A model generated the notes under the pieces. That model did no database searches and had not been told where the DNA came from. It worked only from the letters and a program-made list of their open reading frames with translations. The translations under genes were made by a program, and so were the position numbers. DNA of 64,000 nt from Verrucomicrobiota bacterium (lineage in GTDB: Bacteria; Verrucomicrobiota; Verrucomicrobiia; Opitutales; UBA953), in the NCBI GenBank assembly GCA_016871725.1, contig VHCL01000002.1, positions 62,001 to 126,000 on the forward strand. The letters are read 5' to 3'. Below, one piece after another: positions 55,402 through 63,113 of the stretch (position 1 is the first letter of the stretch; each line of letters opens with the position of its first letter).

Positions 55402-56097
55402 ATGAAAGCCCTCCCGCTTTTCTCCCTCCTCGTCGCCCTGTCGTTGGGCGCCGCTCCCAATACCGGCCTGAAGCCGGTCTGGGAGGATAACTTCGACGCC
55501 AAGGAGCTCGACAAGACCAAGTGGAACGCCGGCGGCCAGGCCCGCATCGTCGACGGCAAGCTCCAGATCGAGACGACCCCCAAGGACAAGGCCGGCTTCT
55601 GGAACGGAAGCCATGCGCATACGATCGGCAAGTTCTCCTACGGCCAGGGCTACTTCGAGGCCTCCATCCGCGCCGTGCAGACCAAGAACCGCGGTTGGAC
55701 GGTCTTCGGCATCCGCAATCAGAACATGGAGAAGGTCCCCGCCGCCTCGATGTATTTCGTCTTCACCGGGGCCGACCGCATCGAGCCGACCCTCAACATC
55801 GTCGACGAATCCGGCTCCCATCGCCTCGCGCCGAAGGAGCGGGTCATAGCGATGGACGGCGGCAAGTCCTACAAGAAGTTCCTCACCTACGGACTCCAGT
55901 GGAACGCGACGTCCTACATGTGGTACGTCGAAGGTCGCCTGGTCCATAAGCTCGCGCGCCCGATCCCGAAGGAGCCCATGAGCATCGAATTCCACCAGTC
56001 GCTGCCGGAAGGCGGCCTGCTCAAGGACTTCATGAACCCGAAGATGGGTCCCGAGCCGATGCAGATCGACTGGGTCAAGGTCTTCAAGATTCCCTGA
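55402..56097 (+). CDS. GH16-like exported protein 2 (subfamily A)
   Basis: A 231-residue protein from ATG 55402. Signal peptide about 1-18 (MKALPLFSLLVALSLGAA). The mature part starts PVWEDNFDAKELDKTKWN. GQGYFEASIRAVQTKNRGW follows, then KKFLTYGLQWNATSYMWYVE and the end MQIDWVKVFKIP. The stretch where active GH16 enzymes have E-x-D-x-x-E reads ASMYFVFTG. It is therefore predicted non-hydrolytic; glycan binding is inference. It lies 56 bp after paralogue 1. Confidence 0.8.
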   Translation: MKALPLFSLLVALSLGAAPNTGLKPVWEDNFDAKELDKTKWNAGGQARIVDGKLQIETTPKDKAGFWNGSHAHTIGKFSYGQGYFEASIRAVQTKNRGWTVFGIRNQNMEKVPAASMYFVFTGADRIEPTLNIVDESGSHRLAPKERVIAMDGGKSYKKFLTYGLQWNATSYMWYVEGRLVHKLARPIPKEPMSIEFHQSLPEGGLLKDFMNPKMGPEPMQIDWVKVFKIP

Positions 56098-56122
56098 GCC
56101 TCGGATTTCGCCTACCCATCCC

Positions 56123-56815
56123 ATGAAAAACCTCCTCAGCCTCCTCGCCCTGACGGCCACCCTGAGCGCCGTCAACCCGGCTTCGAACATGAAGCTGGCC
56201 TTCTCCGATGAGTTCGACGGTCCGGCCCTCGACGCCTCCAAGTGGTCCGTCTACGGCGAGCCGACCGCGATGTCCTTCGTGACCGTCGGCAAGTCCAAGG
56301 CCCTCCGCATCACGCTGATGAAGCGCGAGGACATGATCCAGACCAACGGCATCCGCAGCAAGCATGAGCAGGTCCGCGGTTATTTCGAGGCGTCCATCCG
56401 CATGAACGCCAATCCCGGCCACACCGGCAACATGTCCATCCGCGGGAAGGACGACAAGGTGGTGCCTTATATCCTCGCGCTCTGGGAGGGCACCGGCGAC
56501 GACTATCTGCAACCTTGGGCCCGTTATCTTGACGACAAGGGGCAGCATGACCTGCGCTCCACCGAGGGAGGCAAGAAGATCCTCAAAGGCGGCGAGCCTT
56601 CCAAGAAGTTCAACACCTACGGCCTCCTCTGGACCGAGAAGGGCTTCGCCTGGTTCGTGAACGGCAAGCAGATCCACAAGGTCGACCGCATCTCGATCAC
56701 CGAGCCGATGAACGTCCAGTTCTCGCACCGCTGCGGCGAGTGGGAGCGCCCGAAGCTCGTCCTGAAGGACCTGCCGGACGACGTCGACATCGACTGGGTC
56801 AAGGTCTGGAAGTGA
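56123..56815 (+). CDS. GH16-like exported protein 3 (subfamily B)
   Basis: A 230-residue protein. Signal peptide about 1-16 (MKNLLSLLALTATLSA). LAFSDEFDGPALDASKWSVY, VRGYFEASIRMNANPGHTGN, KKFNTYGLLWTEKGFAWFVN and DVDIDWVKVWK give the GH16-like layout. The catalytic segment reads PYILALWEGTG, without the acidic triad at the expected spacing. It shares RPKLVLKDLPDDVD with paralogue 4, which defines subfamily B. The spacing to its neighbours is 25 bp and 5 bp. Confidence 0.8.
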   Translation: MKNLLSLLALTATLSAVNPASNMKLAFSDEFDGPALDASKWSVYGEPTAMSFVTVGKSKALRITLMKREDMIQTNGIRSKHEQVRGYFEASIRMNANPGHTGNMSIRGKDDKVVPYILALWEGTGDDYLQPWARYLDDKGQHDLRSTEGGKKILKGGEPSKKFNTYGLLWTEKGFAWFVNGKQIHKVDRISITEPMNVQFSHRCGEWERPKLVLKDLPDDVDIDWVKVWK

Positions 56816-56820
56816 TCCGC

Positions 56821-57510
56821 ATGCGTCTCCTCTCCTTCCTCTTCCTGTCCGTGCTCCCGGCCTTCGCCGCGGACCCCTCGGTCGGCAAGAAGCTCGTCTT
56901 CTCCGACGACTTCGACGGCGACAAGATCGACGAGACCAAGTGGAGCGTCCTCGGCGCCCGCGAAGTCTTCACCTTCGTCAAGGTCGGCAAGGGAGGCGCC
57001 CTGCGGATCGGGCTCAAGATGAAGGAGGACATGATCCAGACCCACACGCTCTCCACGCGCGGCAAGTTCAGTCAGCAGTTCGGCTACTTCGAGGTCTCCA
57101 TGCGCATGCATGCCGGCGAAGGCCATGCCGGGGCCTTTCGCCTCTCGACCGACGACGACAAGTCGCCGCCCATCATCACCACCTCGTTCCATGGCACCGG
57201 CAAGGAGCGCGTCAGCCCCTGGGCCCGGGCCGTGCTCGAGTCGGGCGCGCAGGACTTCCGGCCCGACAAGGCGATCGGCAAGTTCACGGACATCTCCAAG
57301 AAGTTCCATACCTACGGCATCCTCTGGAACGAGAAGGGCTTCACCTGGTACCTCGACGGAAAGGCCGTCCACAAACTGGAGCGCAAGGAGTTCGTCCGCC
57401 CCATGTCGCTCACCCTGACCCATCGCATCGAGGAGCAGGACCGTCCGAAGCTGGTGCTCAAGAGCCTCCCGGACGACGTCGACGTCGACTGGGTGAAGGT
57501 CTGGAAGTAA
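56821..57510 (+). CDS. GH16-like exported protein 4 (subfamily B)
   Basis: A 229-residue protein from ATG 56821. Signal peptide about 1-17 (MRLLSFLFLSVLPAFAA). LVFSDDFDGDKIDETKWSVL, QFGYFEVSMRMHAGEGHAGA, KKFHTYGILWNEKGFTWYLD and DVDVDWVKVWK are GH16 landmarks. The catalytic region reads PPIITTSFHG in place of an E-I-D-I-x-E type motif. It is the most similar of the set to paralogue 3 and lies 5 bp after it. It could be a lectin-like binder or a member of a neighbouring concanavalin-fold family. Confidence 0.8.
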   Translation: MRLLSFLFLSVLPAFAADPSVGKKLVFSDDFDGDKIDETKWSVLGAREVFTFVKVGKGGALRIGLKMKEDMIQTHTLSTRGKFSQQFGYFEVSMRMHAGEGHAGAFRLSTDDDKSPPIITTSFHGTGKERVSPWARAVLESGAQDFRPDKAIGKFTDISKKFHTYGILWNEKGFTWYLDGKAVHKLERKEFVRPMSLTLTHRIEEQDRPKLVLKSLPDDVDVDWVKVWK

Positions 57511-57537
57511 GCCCGCCTCCAAAAGAGGTTTGCATCA

Positions 57538-57569
57538 GTACCCCGCTGGGCATCCTGCGGGGTACTTTC
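57538..57569 (+). promoter_or_regulatory. Strong hairpin touching the reductase start codon
   Basis: GTACCCCGC (57538-57546) pairs perfectly with GCGGGGTAC (57557-57565) around a 10-nt loop, followed by TTTC and then ATG at 57570. It can act as a terminator for the GH16-like genes. It also leaves no room for a free ribosome site before the reductase. Translation control or a leaderless start is possible. Confidence 0.55.
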
Positions 57570-58718
57570 ATGTCCGCTCCTTACGACAAGAACAACCCGT
57601 TCCCGGCCCGCCTCGTCGACCGTCGTCGCCTGAGCTCGCCGGCCAGCCAGAAGGACACGCAGCACTTCTCGGTCTCCCTCGCCGGCAGCGGCCTGACCTA
57701 CAAGTGCGGCGACAGCCTCGGGGTCTTCCCGACCAATAATCCGAAGGCCGTGGCGGCCTTGCTCCAGGCCGCCGGCTTCACGGGCGACGAACCGGTGACC
57801 ATCCCGAAGGACGCCGCCCCGATCGCGCTCCGCCAGGCGCTCTCCACCCGCCTAGCCCTCAACGGCCCGACCTACAAGTTCGCCCAGCTCCTCCACGACC
57901 GCGCGACGGACGCCGCCGACAAGGCCCGCCTCGCCGCCGCCATCGGCGAAGCCGACCCGGAGAAGAAGAAGGCCTGGATGGAACAGCGCGAGTTCCTTGA
58001 CCTCTTCCTGGAGAATCCCTCCGCCCGTCCGTCCGCGCAGGAAGTCATCGAACTCATGCGCAAGCTGATGCCGCGCCTGTATTCGATCTCATCCGCGCCT
58101 TCGAAGTATCCGCAGGAGATCCACCTGACCGTCGCCGTCGTGCGTTACGAGACCAACGGCCGCCCGCGCGAAGGCGTCTGCTCCAGCTACCTCGCCGACC
58201 GCGCCCGGATGAACGAGCCCGACCTCCCGGTCTTCGTGGCGGAGTCGCACTTCGGCCTGCCGGCCGACGACAATGTCCCCGTCATCATGGTCGGACCCGG
58301 CACCGGCGTCGCGCCGTTCCGCAGCTTCGTCATGGACCGTGCCACCCGTGGCGCGAAGGGCCCGAACTGGCTTTTCTTCGGCGACCAGCGCAAGGATCAC
58401 GATTTCCTCTACGCCGACGAGTGGGCGGAGTATCTCAGGTCCGGCGCGCTCACGCGCCTCGACACCGCCTTCTCCCGTGACCAGGCCGCCAAGGTCTACG
58501 TCCAGGACCGCATGCGCGAGAACGCCGCCGAGCTCTGGAAGTGGATCCAGCAGGGCGCTTATTTCTACGTCTGCGGCGACGCCAAGCGCATGGCCAAGGA
58601 CGTCGACGCGGCGCTCCACGCCATCGTGGCCGAGCAGGGCGGGATGACGCCCGAGGCCGCCGTGGAGTGGGTGAAGCAGTTCAAGAAGGACGGCCGCTAC
58701 CAGCGCGACGTCTATTGA
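57570..58718 (+). CDS. CysJ-like FAD/NADPH reductase without flavodoxin domain
   Basis: A 382-residue protein matching the C-terminal two thirds of sulfite reductase flavoprotein CysJ. The FAD-binding part has LMPRLYSISSAPSKYPQEIH (R-x-Y-S) and GVCSSYLAD. The NADPH part has VPVIMVGPGTGVAPFRSF and YFYVCGDAKRMAKDVDAAL, ending in GRYQRDVY as in E. coli CysJ. The FMN flavodoxin domain is absent, so it would need a separate electron acceptor. No cysI or cysH is in the window. ATG 57570 sits directly after a hairpin. Confidence 0.87.
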   Translation: MSAPYDKNNPFPARLVDRRRLSSPASQKDTQHFSVSLAGSGLTYKCGDSLGVFPTNNPKAVAALLQAAGFTGDEPVTIPKDAAPIALRQALSTRLALNGPTYKFAQLLHDRATDAADKARLAAAIGEADPEKKKAWMEQREFLDLFLENPSARPSAQEVIELMRKLMPRLYSISSAPSKYPQEIHLTVAVVRYETNGRPREGVCSSYLADRARMNEPDLPVFVAESHFGLPADDNVPVIMVGPGTGVAPFRSFVMDRATRGAKGPNWLFFGDQRKDHDFLYADEWAEYLRSGALTRLDTAFSRDQAAKVYVQDRMRENAAELWKWIQQGAYFYVCGDAKRMAKDVDAALHAIVAEQGGMTPEAAVEWVKQFKKDGRYQRDVY

Positions 58719-58799
58719 GCGGCCGGGGCGGGGCAGGGGGCTTCCGGCGGGGCATTAGCCACTTGCCAGCAGCCCGCTTTCCTTGCACATAAAACGCCG

Positions 58800-59543
58800 A
58801 TGCATCTCACGCACTCTCCTCGCGTCGCCCTCGTCACCGGAGCCGGTCGCGGCATCGGCAAGGCCATCGCGGAACGTCTCGCCGCCCACGGTCACACCGT
58901 GCTCTGCGTCTCGAAGTCCGACACCTGCGTGCAGGTCGCCAACGACATCCTCGCCAAGGGCCAGAAGGCCAAGGCCTTCCAGGTCGACGTCTCCGACGCC
59001 GCCGCGGTCGCCAAGGCCTGCGAGCAGATCGTCGCCGAGTTCGGCGCCGTCGAGATCCTCGTCAACAACGCCGGCATCACCCGCGACAAGCTCGTCATGG
59101 CGATGTCCGAACAGGACTGGAACGACGTCATCTCCACCAACCTCTCCTCCGCCTTCTACTGGACCAAGGGCCTCGTGCGTCCGATGACCAAGAAGCGCTG
59201 GGGCCGCATCATCAGCATCTCGTCCGTCACCGGCGTGCAGGGCAACGCCGGCCAGGCCAACTACGCCGCCGCCAAGGCCGGTCTGCACGGCCTCACGATG
59301 ACCCTCGCCCGCGAACTCGCCGGCCGCTCGATCACCGCCAACGCCGTCGCCCCTGGTTTCATCACCACCGACATGACCGGCGAGCTCTCCGACGAGGTGA
59401 AGCAGAAGATCCTCGGCGTCATCCCGCTGGGACGATTTGGCTCAGTCGACGATATCGCCGCCATGGTCGATTACCTCGCCTCGGAAGAGGGGGGCTACGT
59501 CACCGGGCAGGTCTTTTCGATTGACGGAGGCATGGCCATCTGA
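58800..59543 (+). CDS. fabG: 3-oxoacyl-ACP reductase
   Basis: An NADPH-dependent short-chain dehydrogenase for fatty acid elongation, 247 residues. TGAGRGIGKAIAERLA is the cofactor motif, with LVNNAGITRD next. The catalytic Ser is in ISSVTG and the Y-x-x-x-K is NYAAAKAGLHG. GYVTGQVFSIDGGMA is the FabG end. It starts the fabG-acpP-fabF cluster, which supports FabG over other dehydrogenases. Confidence 0.94.
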   Translation: MHLTHSPRVALVTGAGRGIGKAIAERLAAHGHTVLCVSKSDTCVQVANDILAKGQKAKAFQVDVSDAAAVAKACEQIVAEFGAVEILVNNAGITRDKLVMAMSEQDWNDVISTNLSSAFYWTKGLVRPMTKKRWGRIISISSVTGVQGNAGQANYAAAKAGLHGLTMTLARELAGRSITANAVAPGFITTDMTGELSDEVKQKILGVIPLGRFGSVDDIAAMVDYLASEEGGYVTGQVFSIDGGMAI

Positions 59544-59575
59544 CACCCCAAAACCCACCAAAACACCCTTTTATT

Positions 59576-59818
59576 ATGCCCGAAAACATCGAACAGCGCG
59601 TCAAGGACATCATCGTCAAGCAGCTCTCCGTCACCCCGGAGCAGCTCACCCCCGGTGCTAGCTTCCAGGGCGACCTGAAGGCCGACTCCCTTGACCTCGT
59701 CGAGATCATCATGGCTTTCGAAGACGAGTTCGGCATCACGATTCCGGAAGACAAGGCCGCCGGCATCAAGACCCTTGGTGACGCCATCGAGCACATCAAG
59801 GCCCACGCCACCAAGTAA
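59576..59818 (+). CDS. acpP: Acyl carrier protein
   Basis: An 80-residue acidic four-helix carrier. The phosphopantetheine serine is in LKADSLDLVEIIMAFEDEF. It begins MPENIEQRVKDIIVKQL. It lies 32 bp after fabG and 32 bp before fabF, the usual order. Confidence 0.96.
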   Translation: MPENIEQRVKDIIVKQLSVTPEQLTPGASFQGDLKADSLDLVEIIMAFEDEFGITIPEDKAAGIKTLGDAIEHIKAHATK

Positions 59819-59824
59819 CCAGAC

Positions 59825-59845
59825 CGGGCTTTTCGCGTAGGCCCG
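59825..59845 (+). promoter_or_regulatory. Small hairpin between acpP and fabF
   Basis: CGGGC (59825-59829) pairs with GCCCG (59841-59845) around an 11-nt loop, 5 bp before the fabF start. It may lower fabF expression relative to acpP, which is needed in much larger amounts. The stem is short, so this is tentative. Confidence 0.3.
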
Positions 59846-59850
59846 TCCCT

Positions 59851-61104
59851 TTGAGCTCCGACCGTAAAACTCGCCGGGTAGTCGTCACGGGCATCGGCTC
59901 GCTGACGGCCCTCGGTCATGACAACGCGACCTTCTGGGACGCCCTGATCAAGGGCCGTTCCGGCATCGGTCGCGTCACCCGTTTCGACCCCACGGACTTC
60001 CCGTCCAAGGTCGGCGCGGAAGTCCGCGACTTCGATCCCGCGAAGTATATGGACGGCAAGGAAGCCAAGCGTAACGACCGCTACACCCAGTACGCCGTCG
60101 CCGCCTCGCGCCTCGCCATCCAGGACGCCGGCGTCGACGTCACGAAGCTCGATTCCGACCGCTTCGGCGTGATCATCGGCTCGGGCATCGGCGGCATGGA
60201 GACCATCGAGAACCAGGCCCGCGTCCTCATCGAGCGCGGCCCGTCCCGCGTCTCGCCCTTCACGATCCCGTCGCTCATCGCCAACATCGCCTCCGGCGTC
60301 GTGGCCATCGAGTTCCAGGCCAAGTCCGTCAATTTCGGCGTCGTCTCGGCCTGCGCCTCCGGCTCCCACGCCCTCGGCGAAGCCCTCCGTCACATCCGCG
60401 ACGGCCACGCCGACATCATGCTCTCCGGCGGCTCCGAAGCCGCCATCACGCGCCTCGGCTACGCCGGGTTCTGCAACATGAAGGCGATGTCGACCGACTT
60501 CAACGACACGCCCGAGAAGGCCTCCCGTCCGTTCGACAAGCTGCGCGACGGCTTCGTGATGGGCGAAGGCGCCGGCGTCCTCGTCATCGAGACCCTCGAG
60601 CACGCCCAGGCCCGCGGCGCCCGCATCTACTGTGAGCTCGCCGGCTACGGCGCCACCTGCGACGCCTACCACATCACCGGTCAGGACCAGGAAGGTAAGG
60701 GCCTCGCGCTCTGCCTCACCCGCGCCCTCGCCGAGGCCGGCATCGATAAGTCCGCGGTGGGTTACATCAACGCCCACGGCACCTCGACCCCGATCAACGA
60801 CCGCTGCGAGACCCTCGCGATCAAGCGCACCTTCGGCGACCTCGCCCCCAAGATCTCCATCTCCTCGACCAAGTCGATGACCGGCCACCTCCTGGGCGCC
60901 GCCGGCGGCGTCGAGGCGGCCGCCTGCGTGATGGCCATCCACACCGGCATGATCCCGCCGACGATCAATTACGAGAACCCGGACCCCGACTGCGACCTCG
61001 ACTACACGCCGAACGTCGCCAAGGCCCGCAAGGTCGACGTCGCGATTTCGAACAACCTCGGTTTCGGCGGTCACAACGCCTCGCTGGTCTTCAAGCGGCT
61101 CTGA
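59851..61104 (+). CDS. fabF: 3-oxoacyl-ACP synthase II
   Basis: An elongating condensing enzyme of fatty acid synthesis, 417 residues. The catalytic Cys is residue 168 in VSACASGSHALGEAL. The two histidines are in NAHGTSTPINDRCE and KSMTGHLLGAAGG. VVVTGIGSLTALGHDN is the normal N-terminus. The only sensible start is TTG at 59851, giving MSSDRKTRR; no ATG or GTG lies in frame upstream of the domain. A rare start and an adjacent hairpin suggest weak initiation. Confidence 0.95.
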   Translation: MSSDRKTRRVVVTGIGSLTALGHDNATFWDALIKGRSGIGRVTRFDPTDFPSKVGAEVRDFDPAKYMDGKEAKRNDRYTQYAVAASRLAIQDAGVDVTKLDSDRFGVIIGSGIGGMETIENQARVLIERGPSRVSPFTIPSLIANIASGVVAIEFQAKSVNFGVVSACASGSHALGEALRHIRDGHADIMLSGGSEAAITRLGYAGFCNMKAMSTDFNDTPEKASRPFDKLRDGFVMGEGAGVLVIETLEHAQARGARIYCELAGYGATCDAYHITGQDQEGKGLALCLTRALAEAGIDKSAVGYINAHGTSTPINDRCETLAIKRTFGDLAPKISISSTKSMTGHLLGAAGGVEAAACVMAIHTGMIPPTINYENPDPDCDLDYTPNVAKARKVDVAISNNLGFGGHNASLVFKRL

Positions 61105-61167
61105 GGCCTTCCCGGCCGTCCGGACGCAACCTTTTGCCTCGCGACGGGGTATAAGGGAAATAGAACC

Positions 61168-61911
61168 ATGCCTACCCTCATGGCCCCCCGCTTCCTCCTG
61201 CTCGCGTTCGGCGTCCTGACGTCCCTCGGGGTCTGGGCCCAGACCTCGGCCCCGCCCGCCCCGCCGCCCACCGTGACGGTCCGCACGACCGTCTCGCACC
61301 TCGACCCGAAGACGGGCAAGTCCGACGTGATGTCGGCGCCTTCCGTCTCCGTGCTCTCCGGCTCCGAGGCGCGCGTCTCGGTCGCCGGCCGCCCTGACCC
61401 CAAGGATCCGAAGGGCAAGCCGGAGTCCTCGATGGACCTGGTCATCTCCCCGACCGTCCAGCCCGACGGGATGCTCAGCATCTCGGTCCGCGTCTCGATC
61501 AGCCACAAGGCGGAGGTCGTCGACCCGAAGGACGCCAAGCGCGAACGGAAGCGCGAATCCAAGGCCCATGACGGCTCGCTGGTCTTCTACTCGGTGCTCG
61601 CGAAGGAAGGTCTGTTCTCCATCCAGGACAGCCGCAGCGCCCGCCGCTGGTATAAGCTCGGCGCGGTCGTCGAGGGTTGGAAACTCGATGCCTTCGACGT
61701 CGAGACGAACGTGCTCACGGTCTCCCAAGGCGCGACCCACCAGGAACTCCATCTCTACAAGTCCTCCATCGAAGCCTCCGCCAGCGAACTGAGCACGGTC
61801 GTGACCGTCCGCCCCGGCGAGACCGCCAAGGTGCCCGGCGTCGGGGGCCTCGAGCTTTCCGTCAGCGGTACGGTGTCCGCCACGCCGGTCGCCGCGCCGG
61901 CCCCCCGCTAA
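61168..61911 (+). CDS. Exported secretin-like protein 1
   Basis: A 247-residue protein with a signal peptide (about 1-24, ending GVWAQ). The N-terminal half (MSAPSVSVLSGSEARVSVAG, then LVISPTVQPDGMLSISVRV) resembles the beta-domain segments of type II/III secretins. The C-terminal half (GLFSIQDSRSARRWYKLGAV and GWKLDAFDVETNVLTVSQG) resembles the small domain of GspC/PilP. A pore is unlikely at this size. Both halves recur in the next gene, 3 bp downstream. No other secretion genes are near. The resemblance is by eye; the function is unknown. Confidence 0.7.
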   Translation: MPTLMAPRFLLLAFGVLTSLGVWAQTSAPPAPPPTVTVRTTVSHLDPKTGKSDVMSAPSVSVLSGSEARVSVAGRPDPKDPKGKPESSMDLVISPTVQPDGMLSISVRVSISHKAEVVDPKDAKRERKRESKAHDGSLVFYSVLAKEGLFSIQDSRSARRWYKLGAVVEGWKLDAFDVETNVLTVSQGATHQELHLYKSSIEASASELSTVVTVRPGETAKVPGVGGLELSVSGTVSATPVAAPAPR

Positions 61912-61914
61912 GCC

Positions 61915-62595
61915 ATGCTGCGTCCGCTCCTCGCCGTCCTGCTGGTTTCCTCAGCCTTCGCGGCCGAGGAAGCCGTGCCGACCCACCTGAAGGTGAAGGC
62001 GACGTTCACGCGCCCCGACAAGGACGGCAAACCGGAGGTCTACGCCGAACCTTCCGTCATCACGGTCGACGGCAAGCAGACGACCATCCGCGTGGGCTCG
62101 GCCGATGAGGGCGTGGTCTTCACGGTCACCCCGAAGGTCAATAAGGATGGCACGCTCACGCTCGAAGCCGTCGCCGAGTCCCGCGAGGCCGCGCCTGAGC
62201 CGGTAGCTCCTCCGCCGGCCTCGGGTGCGTCTGTCGCTCCGGCCCGCGCCAAGAGCAACCTGCCTTTCTTCCATGGCGTGCTGACCAAGGACAAGCTGTT
62301 CTCGATCGAGGACTCCACGGGCAAGCGCCAGTGGGTCCCGCTGGGTCGCCGCATCGACGGCTGGACGTTGAAGTCCTACGACGAGAAGCGCGAGGCGCTC
62401 ACGCTCTCCCGACTCGGTCAGTCGGTCGAACTGGTCCTGCACAAGGCGGTCATTCTCGACGCCCCGGCTCCGCAGGTCGCGATCTCGCGCTCGAATACGA
62501 CGATCACGGTCAAGCCGGGTCAAAAGACGCTCCTCGGCGGCGCCGGCGGACGGACGATCGCGCTCGAGGCCGAGATCCTGGACGTCTCGAAGTGA
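61915..62595 (+). CDS. Exported secretin-like protein 2 (paralogue of 1)
   Basis: A 226-residue protein with a signal peptide (about 1-16, MLRPLLAVLLVSSAFA). The first half has AEPSVITVDGKQTTIRVGS and VFTVTPKVNKDGTLTLEAV. A proline-rich linker (PEPVAPPPASGASVAPA) leads to KLFSIEDSTGKRQWVPLGRR and DGWTLKSYDEKREALTLSR, parallel to the previous protein. This is a tandem duplication that has since diverged. Role unknown. Confidence 0.7.
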   Translation: MLRPLLAVLLVSSAFAAEEAVPTHLKVKATFTRPDKDGKPEVYAEPSVITVDGKQTTIRVGSADEGVVFTVTPKVNKDGTLTLEAVAESREAAPEPVAPPPASGASVAPARAKSNLPFFHGVLTKDKLFSIEDSTGKRQWVPLGRRIDGWTLKSYDEKREALTLSRLGQSVELVLHKAVILDAPAPQVAISRSNTTITVKPGQKTLLGGAGGRTIALEAEILDVSK

Positions 62596-63108
62596 TCAGT
62601 CGGCGAGGGCGCGCCGCCATTCGTCGATTTCACCGTTCACGCCATGGGTGCGGAGGCCGGCTTCGATGTCCGCGTGGGTGGGCTCGGTGACGACGTGCTT
62701 GGGGTCGCCGGCGAGGTCCGGACGCACGCATCGCGTGACCGCCCACGCGGCCCAGGCTCGCCACTTCTTGAGCTCGGCCCGCTCGCCGCGCACGCGGTCG
62801 GCGAGATGCTGGTAATGCACCCGCGCATTGCCGGTGAAGGCGTCGGCCGGCTGCTTCACCATCCACCCGATCGCCCGATAGGGCATGGGATACTCCTGCA
62901 AGACTTCGGCTCCCGTCGGGACGTCGCAATAGAGCGCCCGGTCGACCGCCAGCAGCGCCCGGGCAGGAAGCTCGTCCAGCCAGAGCTGCTGGCCGTATTC
63001 AAGGCAGAGGCGATAGAGCTCCGGCCCGCGGTCGTCGCGCAGGGCGTTGAGGTCGCGCCAGGAAAGCGCGCGGCCGCACGATGGCAGGAACGGGCAGGGG
63101 GTCGGCAC
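62596..63108 (-). CDS. Protein of unknown function with cysteine-bearing N-terminus
   Basis: A 170-residue soluble protein from GTG 63108 (VPTPCPFLPSCGRALSW). The helical middle (ELYRLCLEYGQQLWLDELPA, AELKKWRAWAAWAVTRC) and acidic end are visible. I recognise no family. The frame is open far upstream, but that part is out-of-frame overlap with the MBL gene, so the GTG 5 bp after that gene's stop is the likely start. It is probably co-transcribed with the MBL hydrolase. Confidence 0.65.
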   Translation of the reverse strand: MPTPCPFLPSCGRALSWRDLNALRDDRGPELYRLCLEYGQQLWLDELPARALLAVDRALYCDVPTGAEVLQEYPMPYRAIGWMVKQPADAFTGNARVHYQHLADRVRGERAELKKWRAWAAWAVTRCVRPDLAGDPKHVVTEPTHADIEAGLRTHGVNGEIDEWRRALAD

Positions 63109-63113
63109 GCGGC

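Noticed and set aside
54686-57510. Active laminarinase/beta-glucanase cluster
   Set aside because: GH16 landmarks are present but the catalytic acidic motif is missing in every member, so enzymatic annotation is not supported.
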